Below, in pieces: positions 63,408 through 64,000 of a DNA stretch of 64,000 nucleotides (the stretch's first letter is position 1; each line of letters opens with the position of its first letter). This DNA is from Tetrahymena thermophila SB210 (Eukaryota; Ciliophora; Oligohymenophorea; Hymenostomatida; Tetrahymenidae): the NCBI RefSeq assembly GCF_000189635.1, contig NW_002476363.1, positions 659,937-723,936 of the forward strand, given 5' to 3'. The position numbers were made by a program, and so were the translations under genes. The notes below the pieces were generated by a model. It was not told the origin of the DNA. It saw nothing but the letters and a program-made list of their open reading frames with translations, and did no database searches.

Positions 63408-64000
63408 TCAGATATTTAATGTATTATCTATTTCATATTCAGTAAAATAAATTAAATTATTATTTTTATCCACCTTGTAACTGAATTTAATTTTATTTAT
63501 TCATTAGTATTATCCTGTTTATCTTTTTAACGTTCTTTCTAATCGATTGCTCTTTTTAATTCTTCGAATCCTAATATTTAATTAAAAAATTTTATGATTA
63601 AAAAAAAAAAATATATATATTACATTAAAAAAGAGGAGATTAGTTTATCTAGCTGTTGTAAACAGTCTTTGGGGTATTTTCATTATCTTTATCAAAGTAA
63701 TCGGTTTCAGTGTTTAATTTTTGTTAATTTTTAAAAGCTAAGTATTTTTCTTTTAATTTTATTAACTTAATAGATTTATCCTCTTTATCATTTTAACTCT
63801 CTTTCTAATTCCTTACTAAATTTAATTCTTCGAATTCTAATTAATATTTAATTAAAATATTTAATGATTAAAAAAATATTATTAAAAATATTACATAAAA
63901 AAATAGGAGATTAGTTTATCTTGCTGGTATATACAGTATTTGGGCTATTTTAATTATCTTTATCTAAGTAATCGCTTTCAGAGTTTAATTTTTGTTAATT
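63408..64000 (-). CDS. TM7: 3' end of another TM gene, cut by window end
   Basis: It carries the partial C-terminal module (about 63470-63570) and the first complete modules (GGAGATTAGTTTATCTAGCTG, GGAGATTAGTTTATCTTGCTG), in the same order as TM1. The last intron is 1 nt shorter than in the four full genes, so retaining it would shift the frame. The membrane and extracellular parts lie beyond the window, so whether the gene is whole is unknown. Confidence 0.6.

Noticed and set aside
1-64000. Telomere repeats or a chromosome-breakage site
   Set aside because: No CCCCAA/TTGGGG runs were seen, and no clear 15-bp breakage sequence was noticed on reading.

Overview
The window reads as nuclear DNA of a ciliate, most likely Tetrahymena or a close hymenostome relative. 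It is very AT-rich. Long protein-like frames appear only if TAA and TAG are read as glutamine and TGA is the sole stop, and introns are short, AT-rich and GT...AG. Under the standard code almost nothing stays open. Under the ciliate code I recover kinase motifs, a cysteine-rich motif and multi-pass membrane helices. No telomeric C4A2 repeats, tRNA, rRNA or CRISPR array were seen. All intron and exon calls are read by eye and are unsupported by transcripts.

The window is a decayed, multi-copy gene array. Three families recur in the same relative order: (K) a serine/threonine protein kinase on the minus strand, (S) a small helical protein on the plus strand, divergent from K, and (TM) a 9-10 kb minus-strand gene whose 3' end faces the 3' end of S. 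TM encodes a signal peptide, an N-terminal propeller-like part, a long Pmp-type beta-helix with GGAL/GGAM and FxxN-like repeats, a Cys-rich GPLCEEC-type module and about nine C-terminal membrane helices. A fourth family (TMC) is the C-terminal end of a more divergent membrane protein.

Layout: K1 fragment (1-430), S-A (1304), TM1 (2361-11504), minisatellite (11511-12000), mobile-element remnant (12064-12297), S-B and S-C, TM2 (14219-23235), minisatellite, TMC-a carrying a foldback element (24465-25440), a single-copy plus-strand coiled-coil gene (about 25.6-28.1 kb), the only complete kinase K2 (28237-29943), S-D, TM3 with a 594-bp element in an intron (31925-41847), minisatellite, TMC-b, chimeric S-E, truncated TM4 (45204-47614), an unplaced insert, TM5 (48328-57487), minisatellite, TMC-c, TM6 fragment (59.6-60.98 kb) joined directly to kinase pseudogene K3, broken S-F, and the 3' end of TM7 running off the window.

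Four TM genes (1, 2, 3, 5) look potentially full-length at every point I translated. TM4 and TM6 are fragments. Each full TM start codon is preceded by its own minisatellite, with 3, 4, 8 and 5 units. The TM products are probably large cell-surface proteins. A functional link between TM, the kinase and the small protein is suggested only by their repeated co-occurrence.
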